Positions 20,922-28,598 are shown, counted from the first letter of the stretch. The stretch is 64,000 bases of DNA from Myxococcales bacterium (GCA_016717005.1 JADJUF010000037.1:558001-622000); one strand, 5' to 3'. The notes: a model not told the origin generated them from the sequence alone. Made by a program: numbers and translations.

Positions 20922-21716
20922 ATGAACCGACCACCTGAGGCGCCCAACGTCCTGGTGATCGCGGGCCTCGACCCGTCGGGCGGGGCCGGGCTGATCGCCG
21001 ACGTGCGGGTGTGCGAGCTGCACGGGTGCCGACCGGTGGCGGTGGCGACCGCGCTGACCGAGCAGACCACGCTGGGGCTGCGCGCGGTCAACCCGGTCGA
21101 TCCGGCGATGGTGCGCGAGCAGCTGATCGCGCTCCTGTCCGACGTCGAGCTGGCGGCGGTGAAGATCGGGATGCTCGGCTCGGTGGCGATGGCCGAGGCG
21201 GTGGCCGAGGCGCTGGCGCTGACGGCGGCGCCGGTCGTGTGGGATCCGGTGGCGCGCGCGTCCCAGGGCGCGACGGCGCTGACCGACGACGAGCTCGGCG
21301 GCGCGGCCGGCGTGCTCGGGCCCGGCTGCGCGCTGGTGACGCCCAACGCCGACGAGGCCCGGGCGATCACCGGGCTGGGGCCGATCAGCTCGATCGCCGA
21401 CGCGATCGGCGTCGCCAGCGTGCTGCGCGATCAGCGCGACGTCGAGGCGGTGCTGATCAAGGGCGGCCACTGGGGCGGCGACGACGACGAGGTGATCGAC
21501 GTGCTCGTGGCCCCAGCGGGCGTCGTCGAGCTGCGCGGCCCGCGCGTGGCCGGCGGGTCGGTGCACGGCACCGGCTGCGCGCTGGCGACCGCGATCGCCT
21601 GCGGCCTGGCGCGGGGCGCGACGCTGGCGACCGCGTGCGCCGACGCCAAGGCGTTCGTGGCCGCGCGGATCGCCGCGCCCGCCCGCCCGGGGCGAGGCCG
21701 CGCGGCGGTGCTATGA
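20922..21716 (+). CDS. thiD: Hydroxymethylpyrimidine/phosphomethylpyrimidine kinase
   Basis: 264 residues of the ribokinase-like fold. AGLDPSGGAG at the N-terminus, KIGMLGS, TPNADEA and the anion-hole motif HGTGC are the ThiD signature. It phosphorylates HMP and then HMP-P to HMP-PP for thiamine synthesis in the cytoplasm. A perfect inverted repeat (cgaggg-t-ccctcg, 20909-20921) abuts ATG 20922 and covers its GAGGG ribosome site. No TPP riboswitch is recognisable upstream, and no other thiamine gene is nearby. The next gene starts eight bases downstream. Confidence 0.92.
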   Translation: MNRPPEAPNVLVIAGLDPSGGAGLIADVRVCELHGCRPVAVATALTEQTTLGLRAVNPVDPAMVREQLIALLSDVELAAVKIGMLGSVAMAEAVAEALALTAAPVVWDPVARASQGATALTDDELGGAAGVLGPGCALVTPNADEARAITGLGPISSIADAIGVASVLRDQRDVEAVLIKGGHWGGDDDEVIDVLVAPAGVVELRGPRVAGGSVHGTGCALATAIACGLARGATLATACADAKAFVAARIAAPARPGRGRAAVL

Positions 21717-21723
21717 ACCGGGG

Positions 21724-22656
21724 ATGAAGCGCATCGTCGTGTCCGGAGCCACGGGGCTGCTCGGTCGACCGCTGGTCGCGGCGCTCGTGGCCCGCGGCGA
21801 CGAGGTGACCGTCTGGTGCCGCGACGCCGCCCGGGCCCGGGCCGCGCTCGGCGACGGCGTGACCGCCGTGGTCGCCGACCTCGAGACCGCGGGGCCGTGG
21901 CTCGACGCCGCCGCCGGCGCCGACGCGATCGTCCACCTCGCCGGCGAGCCGATCGCGGGCGGCCGCTGGGACGCGCGCCGCAAGCAGGCCATCCGCGACT
22001 CGCGGGTCGAGTCGACCCGGATGATCGTCGAGGGCCTGGCGCGCCTGCCAGCCGAGCGCCGCCCGGGCGCGCTCATCACCGCGTCGGGCGCTGACTACTA
22101 CCCGTTCGCCGATCGCTCGCTCGACGACGACGACGAGATCACCGAGGCCGACGGCGCCGGCAGCTCGTTCCTGGCGCGGGTGTGCAAGGCGTGGGAGGCC
22201 GAGGCCGCCGCCGCCGAGCCGTTGGGCGTGCGGGTCGTGCGCATGCGCACCGGCGTGGTCATCGGTCCCGGCGGCGCGCTCGCCAAGATGACGACGCCGT
22301 TCAAGCTGTTCGCGGGCGGCCGGATCGGCTCGGGCGAGCAGTGGTTCGCGTGGATCCACCAGGACGACGCCGTCGCCGGCTACCTGGCGGCGATCGACGA
22401 CGCGCGCTACCGCGGGCCGATCAACCTGGTCGCCCCCGACACCGTGCGCAACCGCGACCTGGCCCGGGCGCTGGGCCAGGCCATGCACCGGCCGTCGTGG
22501 CTGCCGGTGCCGGCCTTCGCGCTCAAGGCCGCCGTCGGCGAGCTGGCCGAGTACCTGCTCGAGGGCCGCCGGGTCGTGCCGGCCGCGCTGACCCGCCTCG
22601 GCTTTCGGTTCGCGCACCCGACCCTGGCAGGGGCGCTGGGCGCCGCGCTGCAATAG
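21724..22656 (+). CDS. TIGR01777-family NAD(P)-dependent epimerase (YfcH-like)
   Basis: 310 residues. The Rossmann motif SGATGLLGRPLV is at the N-terminus, with IVHLAGEPIAGGRW, the short-chain-type TASGADYYPF and a C-terminal DUF1731 helical region (PSWLPVPAFALKAAVGELAEYLLEGRRVVP). This is the YfcH/TIGR01777 architecture, an atypical SDR whose substrate is unknown. The last 27 coding bases and stop form the left copy of a 35-base direct repeat; a second copy lies 2930 bases away beyond a two-gene cassette, so the gene end appears to be an insertion site that stayed intact. Confidence 0.92.
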   Translation: MKRIVVSGATGLLGRPLVAALVARGDEVTVWCRDAARARAALGDGVTAVVADLETAGPWLDAAAGADAIVHLAGEPIAGGRWDARRKQAIRDSRVESTRMIVEGLARLPAERRPGALITASGADYYPFADRSLDDDDEITEADGAGSSFLARVCKAWEAEAAAAEPLGVRVVRMRTGVVIGPGGALAKMTTPFKLFAGGRIGSGEQWFAWIHQDDAVAGYLAAIDDARYRGPINLVAPDTVRNRDLARALGQAMHRPSWLPVPAFALKAAVGELAEYLLEGRRVVPAALTRLGFRFAHPTLAGALGAALQ

Positions 22657-22664
22657 CGGCGGGC
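22630..22664. repeat. Left copy of the 35-base direct repeat (candidate attachment site)
   Basis: Bases 22630-22664 are identical to 25560-25594. This copy covers the 3' end and stop of the epimerase gene plus eight bases. The adjoining bases differ at both ends of the two copies, so the match is exactly 35 bases. It marks one edge of the HipA-DUF262 cassette. Confidence 0.85.
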
Positions 22665-22666
22665 GG

Positions 22667-23878
22667 TCAGATCACGAGCGCGTGCGGTCGCAGCAGCGGC
22701 ACACGTTGCCAATGTCGGCGCAACGCCGCTCGATACGACTCGGTCACGTTGGGGTGGTCACGCACCTCGCGCCAGGCGTCCGCCACGGTCGCGATCGTCG
22801 CCGCGACGATCGCCTCGGTCTCGGCCTCGTCCGCCTGGACGCGTCCAGCCATCACGCGAAAGTGCCGCAGGTCGATCTCGGCGAACTCCTTGGTCCCGTC
22901 GACCTTCAACGCCATCGCACGCGCGAACTCTGGCCATTGCGCCGTGAAGACCTGATCGTAGAACGGGCTCAACACGGCGTCGATGCCGTTGGGATAGACC
23001 ACCGACCAGTTCTTCATGTGCGCGTCGTCGTTGCCGGACGCGACCATGAACGCGAGCCGCCGCACCACCTCCCGGTAGGTTCCGTCGCCGGCGATGTTGG
23101 TCGCGAGCAACGTGAGCTTGTCGTAGGTCATGTCATCGTACTTCGTGACCGGCCGCCGCCCCACGATCTGCTGGAAGTCCTCCTGATGGATGCGCCGATC
23201 CGGGGACCGATCGTAGCGCTCGATCAGGAACGCCCGCGCGTCAGGCCCACCTTGGTACGGGAGGTCGACGAGCTCGACCAACGGCCGCAGCTCAGTCGCA
23301 GGCACATCGAAGCCCGCGCGACGCGCCCACTCCATCGTCGTCCACTCGTTGGCGGCGAGGTCGGGGTACTTGTCGTACGAGATCTTGGCGATCCAGCCGC
23401 CGCGCTGATCGTGGCCCGGCATGTAGAACCGGTCCGCGCCACGCACCATCGAGAACTTGAGCTGGACGCCGGCGAGCGAGAACCGCAGACCGCCGCTGTC
23501 CGGTGGCGGTGGCGCGGGCGCGAGCCGCGGAGGTGCGGAACCAACCTCCCGTTCGACCACGATCGCCCCCGGCAGGTCACCCCCGACTGCGCACAGGAGG
23601 CCGAAGTCGTCATCGTAGGCGACGTTCAGCCGCTCCATGAGCGTCAGCTTCAAGTCGCCTTCGGGAATGAGGTTGGCGAAGAACGGTGGCAGGTCGCCTG
23701 GGCGCTCGCCTGATTGGGTTGCCCGCCGCCGATCTTCGAACCACTGGCCGAGCACCGGGCGTCGCGCCATGCCGAGGTAGTCCGGATCGATCCGGAACTC
23801 GATCCGCGCATCACCGCCCTCGACCAAGCGCCCCACGCGCAGCTCACCAAGCCGCACGATCGCCTCGCGACCACTCAC
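22667..23878 (-). CDS. HipA-type Ser/Thr kinase toxin
   Basis: 403 residues, a complete HipA. Residues 1-110 form the N-terminal (Couple_hipA) subdomain. Residues about 130-360 form the HipA-C kinase with LAGVQLKFSM, FLIERYDR, HQEDFQQIVGRR, the catalytic loop GNDDAHMKN (282-290) and the metal-binding LSPFYDQV (303-310), so it should be active. HipA kinases phosphorylate targets such as aminoacyl-tRNA synthetases and arrest growth. It starts at GTG 23878, overlapping the stop of the DUF262 gene by four bases. There is no HipB-like antitoxin. Its stop is two bases from the left 35-base repeat. Hand-counted lines across the cassette give 62-70% G+C, lower than the flanks. Confidence 0.92.
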   Translation of the reverse strand: MSGREAIVRLGELRVGRLVEGGDARIEFRIDPDYLGMARRPVLGQWFEDRRRATQSGERPGDLPPFFANLIPEGDLKLTLMERLNVAYDDDFGLLCAVGGDLPGAIVVEREVGSAPPRLAPAPPPPDSGGLRFSLAGVQLKFSMVRGADRFYMPGHDQRGGWIAKISYDKYPDLAANEWTTMEWARRAGFDVPATELRPLVELVDLPYQGGPDARAFLIERYDRSPDRRIHQEDFQQIVGRRPVTKYDDMTYDKLTLLATNIAGDGTYREVVRRLAFMVASGNDDAHMKNWSVVYPNGIDAVLSPFYDQVFTAQWPEFARAMALKVDGTKEFAEIDLRHFRVMAGRVQADEAETEAIVAATIATVADAWREVRDHPNVTESYRAALRRHWQRVPLLRPHALVI

Positions 23879-25518
23879 GGCTCATCTCCGAGACGAAGCA
23901 AGTACTCGATCGAGGGGCGATCGCTCCGGCCCCACTCGGCGAGCCGGTCGGCGTGCGTGTCCACCGCTTTCTCGATCACCGCCTTGCGCAGCGCGACGAA
24001 CCGCTCCGCATCGCCATCGACCAGCGCGCGCGCAGCGTCGCCGTCGATCAGGTGCGAATGGAAGAACGGGAGTGCGTCGCCGTCGGCCTCCAGCAGCCCA
24101 ACCAGCGCGGCCCGCGCCGAGCCCGGCCCGGGCAGGAGCAACCGGTTGGCCGGGGAACTAAGCGCCCCACCGGAGCCGGGGAAGATCTGCCGGAAGGCGT
24201 CGCGGTCGAAGTCGCGGACGGCCCCGGCCACGTCGAGCATCGTCGTCGCGCCATCGGCGGCAGGGGCGAGGCGTGGCTGCTGCGCTGCGAGTCCCAGAAA
24301 CACCAGCCGCGTCGCCGCCGCACGGGCATCGAAGCGATCTGGCATCCCGAACCCAGCGCGCTGCACGCTGTCGACCAAGGCCAGCAAGGCCTGGGCGCTG
24401 CCCTCTTCGTCGTCATCGATGGCCGCGACGCCACGGCGGCGCAGGGTGCGATCATCCAGCGTCGGGGCCAGGAACGTGCGCCAGGTCCAGCGCACCAGCA
24501 AGGTTTCGGTTCGCGGGCTCGGCTCGCGATGCTTCGCGAAGAATCGCGTCAACACCACGATCGGCGCGGAGTATGGCAAGAGCCGCAGGTGCGGGATCTC
24601 GGCGTGGGTGCGCAAGAACCCCAGGACGGTCCGCAGGATCGGCGCGGCTTCGACCGTGATGCCCGCGAACGCATCCGGATGCTCATGGGCCAGTTCGCTG
24701 AAGCGGCGCGTGACGTCGAAGCCGCGCAGCGCCACGAGGCTGGGGAGCACCTGCGACTCTTCGTCGGGACTGCCCATTCCGAGCCGCTCGAGATCCTGCG
24801 CGAGCTCCTGCAGCGTCGATGGCACACCGGCCGTGTGTCCGAACAGCGCGTTGAAGACGTCCTCACGCTCGAGCTGCTTGCCGGAGGTGTTGACCCGGTC
24901 GAAGATCAACCGCGCCACCTGCTCATCAGGGGTTTCGATGATGTAGATCGGGACCTTGTAGTCGCGCAGGCGCTTCCCGGCCTCGAACACGATCGCCCTG
25001 AGCTCGGCGTCCTTGCCGTGGGCCCAGGCCGTAAACACCCACTCGCTCAGGTCGCTGGCGCTCAGCAGCCGCGGCACCGGGACCCACGTCGAGGGGATCT
25101 GACCGTCGGCCCGCGGTCCCGAGAAGACCTCGGTAGCCGGGTCGAAGAAGATCGCGTACGGATCGGTCGACACCGGCTTGGAGGACGGTGCGTCCTGCCG
25201 CCCCAGTCCGGCCGCGAGCGACGTCAGCCGCTGCTGGCCGTCCACGACCCACAGCGCGTGGGTCGTCTCTTCGCCAAAGAGCTGGAGCGGACCGAGCTGA
25301 AACGGTCCCGCCGCCGCCGCCGCTCGTCGCAGCAGCAAGGATCCGATCGGATAGCCGCGGTAGATGCTATCGAACAGCGCGACCACATCCGCCACGTCCC
25401 AGTTGAGGGGGCGCTGAAACACCGGGATGCGGACCTCGCCGCGCAGGACCATCGCGACCAGGTCCTCGACAGACTCGGCCCGGGCGTCGGGTCGGCGCAA
25501 CAACTCACGCGCGGGCAT
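23875..25518 (-). CDS. DUF262 (GmrS/ParB-like) protein coupled to HipA
   Basis: 547 residues. The DUF262 core is seen as IPVFQRPLNWD (31-41), the GYPIGSLLL loop, the signature DGQQRLTSL (93-101) and FDRVNTSGKQLERED (206-220). The C-terminal half is helical and has NRLLLPG and SHLIDGDAARALVDGD segments typical of long DUF262 proteins, but no clear HNH (DUF1524) nuclease motif. DUF262 domains are NTP-dependent nuclease subunits in GmrSD-type restriction; the role beside HipA is unknown. ATG 25518 is chosen over GTG 25539. It is the first gene of the cassette, with only 41 bases between its start and the right repeat for a promoter. Confidence 0.88.
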   Translation of the reverse strand: MPARELLRRPDARAESVEDLVAMVLRGEVRIPVFQRPLNWDVADVVALFDSIYRGYPIGSLLLRRAAAAAGPFQLGPLQLFGEETTHALWVVDGQQRLTSLAAGLGRQDAPSSKPVSTDPYAIFFDPATEVFSGPRADGQIPSTWVPVPRLLSASDLSEWVFTAWAHGKDAELRAIVFEAGKRLRDYKVPIYIIETPDEQVARLIFDRVNTSGKQLEREDVFNALFGHTAGVPSTLQELAQDLERLGMGSPDEESQVLPSLVALRGFDVTRRFSELAHEHPDAFAGITVEAAPILRTVLGFLRTHAEIPHLRLLPYSAPIVVLTRFFAKHREPSPRTETLLVRWTWRTFLAPTLDDRTLRRRGVAAIDDDEEGSAQALLALVDSVQRAGFGMPDRFDARAAATRLVFLGLAAQQPRLAPAADGATTMLDVAGAVRDFDRDAFRQIFPGSGGALSSPANRLLLPGPGSARAALVGLLEADGDALPFFHSHLIDGDAARALVDGDAERFVALRKAVIEKAVDTHADRLAEWGRSDRPSIEYLLRLGDEP

Positions 25519-25559
25519 GGCCGGGCAAGCGTATCGCACCCCTCACCTGCTGTCGTGCC

Positions 25560-25594
25560 GGGGCGCTGGGCGCCGCGCTGCAATAGCGGCGGGC
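25560..25594. repeat. Right copy of the 35-base direct repeat (candidate attachment site)
   Basis: Identical to 22630-22664. Here the duplicated epimerase end, including its in-frame stop, is not attached to any coding region, marking it as the by-product of insertion. Downstream sequence returns to the usual high G+C. Confidence 0.85.
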
Positions 25595-25613
25595 CATCGC
25601 GCGTCTCCCTGGC

Positions 25614-25841
25614 ATGGCCGCGCCGACCGAGCTCGCTCCGCTGCGGGTCCCCTGCCCGCTGTGCCGTCAGCCGATCCATCCGATCGCCGGGCGGTGCCGG
25701 CACTGCAAGGTCGACCTGACCCGGTACGTCGGCCCGCCCGCGGCGCCGCCGCCGACCACCCGGCGCCCGCGCCTGGCGCTGGTCGCGGCGCTGCTGGTCA
25801 CGATCGCGATCGCGATCGCGATGCCCCTGGCCGGGGCGTGA
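25614..25841 (+). CDS. Small zinc-ribbon membrane protein
   Basis: 75 residues. The N-terminus has a CPLC-x(11)-CRHC zinc ribbon; a Pro-rich linker then leads to one membrane helix (LALVAALLVTIAIAIAMPLA) at the C-terminus. The ribbon would face the cytoplasm. The function is unknown; such proteins are often accessory to membrane complexes. Before the cassette arrived, this gene would have lain only about 20-25 bases downstream of the epimerase stop, so the two may have formed one transcription unit that is now split. Confidence 0.7.
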   Translation: MAAPTELAPLRVPCPLCRQPIHPIAGRCRHCKVDLTRYVGPPAAPPPTTRRPRLALVAALLVTIAIAIAMPLAGA

Positions 25842-25905
25842 GCGCCCGCGGCCCCGCCGATCGTGCGTGACCATCGATCGACGGTCGCCACGACCGTGGC
25901 CGCCG

Positions 25906-26691
25906 TCACCGCGGGGTGAACTTGCCGCGGGCCGGCAACAGGAACTTCATCAGCGCGACCTCGGCGGCGGTGCCGCGCTTGGTGTACGTGCGATCGTCGA
26001 CGACGAAGTAGCTGCGGCCGTCCTCGACGATCTCGGCCGCGGTCGCGACGACGGCGATCGCGCCCGCGTCGACGCCGGCCTCGGCCACCAGCGCGGTGAG
26101 CCGCGCGAGCTTGTCGGCGACGGTCACCGGCGCGAACTGCGGGCCGACCTTCGCGGTCAGATCGATCGCCGGCGAGCCGCCGTAGACGTGGTTGGGCGCC
26201 ATGTCGCGCGTGACGACGCTGCCGACCATCGCCATCGCGCGATCGCCCGCGGTGATCGGTGACACGATGCAGTGCCCGACGAACCACACGTCCTTGCCGA
26301 TCGACATCGGCTTCTCGCCGAGGAAGCGGCAGCCCTCGAGCGTGTCGCCGTACTTGATGTGGCTCCACAGCTGCGAGTGCGCGCCGACGCCGCAGTTGTC
26401 GCCGATGGTCATGCCGCCGATCGCGTCGATGATGCAGTACTGGCCGATCCACGCGTTGTGGCCGATGCGGCACGGGCGCGCGCCGTGGACGTTGGTGTGG
26501 TGGTGGATCTTGCCGTAGTCGCCCAGCGCGAAGTCGTCGCAGCGGATCTGCACGCTGTCGCCGACGTAGCAGTGATCACCGAGGGCGATCCGGCGCGCGC
26601 GGCCGCCGTCCGCGCCGCACAGGATCGCGCCGGGGTGGATCACGGTGCCGGTGCCGAGCTGGACCTCGTCGGCGTCGATGCGAGCTTGCAC
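25906..26691 (-). CDS. Left-handed beta-helix (hexapeptide) acyltransferase-like protein
   Basis: 261 residues from GTG 26691. Repeated hexapeptide turns (IHPGAILCG, IALGDHCYVGDSVQIR, GKIHHHTNVHGAR, IGHNAWIGQYCIIDAIGGMTIGDNCGVG, VVTRDMAPNHVYGGSPA) form a left-handed beta-helix like LpxA, DapD and sugar acetyltransferases. The His of HHHTNVHG could be catalytic. The C-terminus (ALMKFLLPARGKFTPR) is helical. The acceptor is unknown; sugar-nucleotide or exopolysaccharide acetylation is plausible. The frame continues upstream, but that stretch has intergenic composition, so a GTG at the first good repeat was chosen. Confidence 0.8.
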   Translation of the reverse strand: MQARIDADEVQLGTGTVIHPGAILCGADGGRARRIALGDHCYVGDSVQIRCDDFALGDYGKIHHHTNVHGARPCRIGHNAWIGQYCIIDAIGGMTIGDNCGVGAHSQLWSHIKYGDTLEGCRFLGEKPMSIGKDVWFVGHCIVSPITAGDRAMAMVGSVVTRDMAPNHVYGGSPAIDLTAKVGPQFAPVTVADKLARLTALVAEAGVDAGAIAVVATAAEIVEDGRSYFVVDDRTYTKRGTAAEVALMKFLLPARGKFTPR

Positions 26692-26905
26692 GGCTTGCAG
26701 CGTCGCGCAGGTCCTGCGTCGGTCGCAAGTACGGACGCCCGGTGTCGACGGTGGTCCGGGCGGTTGCGCGACGTGAGCGTGCCCGCGCACACCCCTCGCG
26801 GAACGGGAGACGAATGCGGTTGCGACCGCTCCTCCGCGGGAGCCACGATGAAGTTGGGAGAGTCCGCGGTACCACCGAAAAAAACACGCTACTCGGGAGG
26901 TCGTC
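26692..26905. other. Divergent intergenic region
   Basis: There is no convincing gene in these 214 bases. The right end (26871-26895) is AT-rich for this sequence, with an A7 run, and leads into the GGGAGG ribosome site of the next gene, so the plus-strand promoter is probably here. A gcagg-t-cctgc palindrome lies near 26715. Confidence 0.4.
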
Positions 26906-27115
26906 ATGGTGACTCACGCTCCGACCAGCTCCGCGCGCCGCATCGTCGCATCGAGCACGCGCATGCGCCCACGCCACATCTGCCGCGCGTGCGGCGGCCG
27001 CTTCGTCGCACGCCCGGGCGAACACCTCGCGGCGGTGTTCTGCGCAGCGTGCCTCGATCAGGCCGACGATCCGGTCACCGCCGAGCACGCCTGGGATCTC
27101 GGCGGCGGTGATTGA
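26906..27115 (+). CDS. Small zinc-ribbon protein
   Basis: 69 residues. Two Cys pairs (CRAC and CAAC) 26 residues apart form a zinc ribbon; the surroundings (RPRHICRACGGRFVARPGEHLAAVFCAACLDQ) are typical of small nucleic-acid- or partner-binding fingers. There is no membrane segment. GGGAGG (26895-26900), five bases before ATG 26906, is a strong ribosome site and fixes the start. The function is unknown. A PilZ gene follows 124 bases downstream on the same strand. Confidence 0.75.
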   Translation: MVTHAPTSSARRIVASSTRMRPRHICRACGGRFVARPGEHLAAVFCAACLDQADDPVTAEHAWDLGGGD

Positions 27116-27239
27116 AGGATTTTTCCGTCGCGACTGGACGGTCGACGTAGATCGAGGCGTGGCGGCGTCAGGTTGGGTCCTTTTCGGATGATCTCCGTCG
27201 ATGACCTCCCTAGACTGGATCACGGGAGGCACTTCGACC

Positions 27240-27968
27240 ATGGGAGACGAGCGCAGGCGTCACATGCGCGCCGACACCGAGCTCGGCGCGAGGATCCACG
27301 CGGTCGGGGCCACGGTGCGCGGTCGCAGCATCGACCTGTCGCTCGGGGGCGTGAAGGTGCGGCGTGTCGATGACGCCGTGCCGTGCCCGGCGGTGGGCTC
27401 AGCGGCGCTGATCGAGCTGGAGCTGGGCCCGGGCGGATGGATCGCCCAGGACGGACGCGTCATCCGCTGCGACTTCAACGACCTCGTGCTGCAGTTCGAT
27501 CCGCTGGCCGACGAGGTCGCGCAGCTGATCGGCGCGGAGGTCCACACCGCGATGGCCGCGCGCAGCCGACCGCGGCTGCTGGTGGTCGATCCGTCGCCGG
27601 ATCGCCGTCACCACATCGCCGAGCGCCTGCGCGCGGCCGGCTGCGATCCCTACGAGGCGGCGACGCCGCTCGAGGCGATCGACCTGATCGAGCGCCCGTC
27701 GAACCACATCACCGGCGTGGCTGTCGCGGAGCACCTGACCCAGACCGACGGCGACGAGCTGTGCGACTTCGTCGCCGAGACCAACCCGGGCATCAAGCTG
27801 GCGCTGATCGCCGACGCGCTGATCGGCGAGCCCACCGATCGCCGGAGCCGCCGCACCGACCAGCTCCCCGCGGTCGACGCCACCAGCGACGACTCGCTCG
27901 ATCGATCGCTGCGCGGCTTCGTCGACGCGGTGCACACGCCGCCGCCGCGCGTGCCGCCGCGCCGGTGA
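27240..27968 (+). CDS. PilZ domain protein with degenerate receiver-like C-terminus
   Basis: 242 residues. Residues about 3-100 form a PilZ domain: the RRRHMR Arg motif and DLSLGGVK are the c-di-GMP-binding elements. Residues about 105-200 look like a response-regulator receiver (PRLLVVDPSPDRRHHIAERLRAAG at the start), but the strand that should carry the phospho-Asp reads ITGVAVAEHL, so it is unlikely to be phosphorylated. The tail is basic and Pro-rich. ATG 27240 follows GGGAGG (27223-27228); ATG 27201 has no ribosome site. It probably couples c-di-GMP to motility or exopolysaccharide output (inference). Its stop lies in the first 44-base repeat. Confidence 0.85.
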   Translation: MGDERRRHMRADTELGARIHAVGATVRGRSIDLSLGGVKVRRVDDAVPCPAVGSAALIELELGPGGWIAQDGRVIRCDFNDLVLQFDPLADEVAQLIGAEVHTAMAARSRPRLLVVDPSPDRRHHIAERLRAAGCDPYEAATPLEAIDLIERPSNHITGVAVAEHLTQTDGDELCDFVAETNPGIKLALIADALIGEPTDRRSRRTDQLPAVDATSDDSLDRSLRGFVDAVHTPPPRVPPRR

Positions 27969-28165
27969 GTCAGCGCGCGCCCGCCGCGGTCCACACGTCG
28001 CCGCGCCGGTGAGTCAGCGCGCGCCCGCCGCGGTCCACACGTCGCCGCGCCGGTGAGTCAGCGCGCGCCCGCCGCGGTCCACACGTCGCCGCGCCGGTGA
28101 GTCAGCGCGCGCCCGCCGCGGTCCACACGTCGCCGCGCCGGTGAGTCAGCGCGCGCCCGCCGCGG
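27964..28165. repeat. 44-base tandem repeat between convergent genes
   Basis: There are four complete perfect copies starting at 27964, 28008, 28052 and 28096 and a fifth partial copy from 28140 to about 28165. Each unit contains ggtgagtcagc, giving a TGA stop on both strands. The first copy holds the PilZ stop and the last the GtrA stop, so the array fills the whole gap between two convergent genes. There are no spacers, so it is not a CRISPR array. Confidence 0.95.
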
Positions 28166-28598
28166 CCGGCGCCGACGTGGGCGTTGGCGCCGCGGCGAAC
28201 ACGACCCGCGCCGACAGCGGGTAGGTCCACGCCAGCATCGTGACGACCACGGCGATCGCCTTGCCGACGAGCAGCGGCAGGCCGGCCGCGCCGAGCGCCG
28301 CGACCGCGAGGCCGCTGACGACCGCGCCGCCGCCCACGACGATCACGCCGTAGCGGAGCGCCTGCCCGACCCACGCGCGGTCGCGCGCGGCGAACACCCA
28401 GGCGCGCGTGATCGCGAAGTTGACCGCGCCGCCGACCAGGCACCCCAGCGCCGCCGCCACGCCCGCGACCAGGCCCGCGCCGTGGACCAGCGCCAGGAGC
28501 ACCGCGGTGTCGACGCAGGTCGCGACGCCGCTGGCGACCAGCTGGCGGAGCGGGCCCGGCAGCCGCGCCCACGCCCGGCGGAGCGGCGCGCCGCTCAC
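28146..28598 (-). CDS. GtrA-like membrane protein
   Basis: 150 residues with four membrane helices in the GtrA/DPMS1 pattern: LRQLVASGVATCVDTAVLLALV, then AALGCLVGGAVNFAITRAWVF, then two more hydrophobic segments ending in TYPLSARVVF. GtrA proteins are thought to help flip or present polyprenyl-phosphate-linked sugars. It starts at GTG 28598 inside a GTGA overlap with the preceding polytopic gene, and with the GT2 gene further upstream it forms a glycosylation operon. The C-terminus lies at the edge of the 44-base repeat array, which repeats its last codons and stop. Confidence 0.88.
   Translation of the reverse strand: MSGAPLRRAWARLPGPLRQLVASGVATCVDTAVLLALVHGAGLVAGVAAALGCLVGGAVNFAITRAWVFAARDRAWVGQALRYGVIVVGGGAVVSGLAVAALGAAGLPLLVGKAIAVVVTMLAWTYPLSARVVFAAAPTPTSAPAAAGAR

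Larger units (their letters stand above)
22630..25594. mobile_element. Two-gene cassette bounded by 35-base direct repeats
   Basis: The segment between the perfect 35-base repeats holds only the coupled DUF262 and hipA genes. The left repeat keeps the host epimerase gene whole and the right repeat is a spare copy of its 3' end, as expected after site-specific insertion. Three 60-base lines inside counted by hand give 62%, 70% and 70% G+C, against 75% and 80% in two flanking lines. No recombinase, terminal inverted repeat or transposase is present, so any movement would need help in trans. Confidence 0.7.

Noticed and set aside
17454..21566. A very long minus-strand open frame (about 1370 codons)
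   Set aside because: It is Arg/Ala/Gly-rich nonsense lying over the transglycosylase, dehydrogenase and ThiD genes; high G+C removes stop codons from shadow frames.
23875..25518. Complete GmrSD (DUF262 plus DUF1524 nuclease) in one protein
   Set aside because: The DUF262 part is clear but I could not find an HNH-type His/Asn motif in the C-terminal half.
22665..25559. Transposon-like inverted ends or a transposase/integrase in the HipA cassette
   Set aside because: The two ends of the segment are not inverted repeats of each other and neither gene is a recombinase; only the 35-bp direct repeat is present.
27964..28165. CRISPR array
   Set aside because: The 44-bp units follow each other without spacers and carry stop codons of the flanking genes; no cas gene is near.
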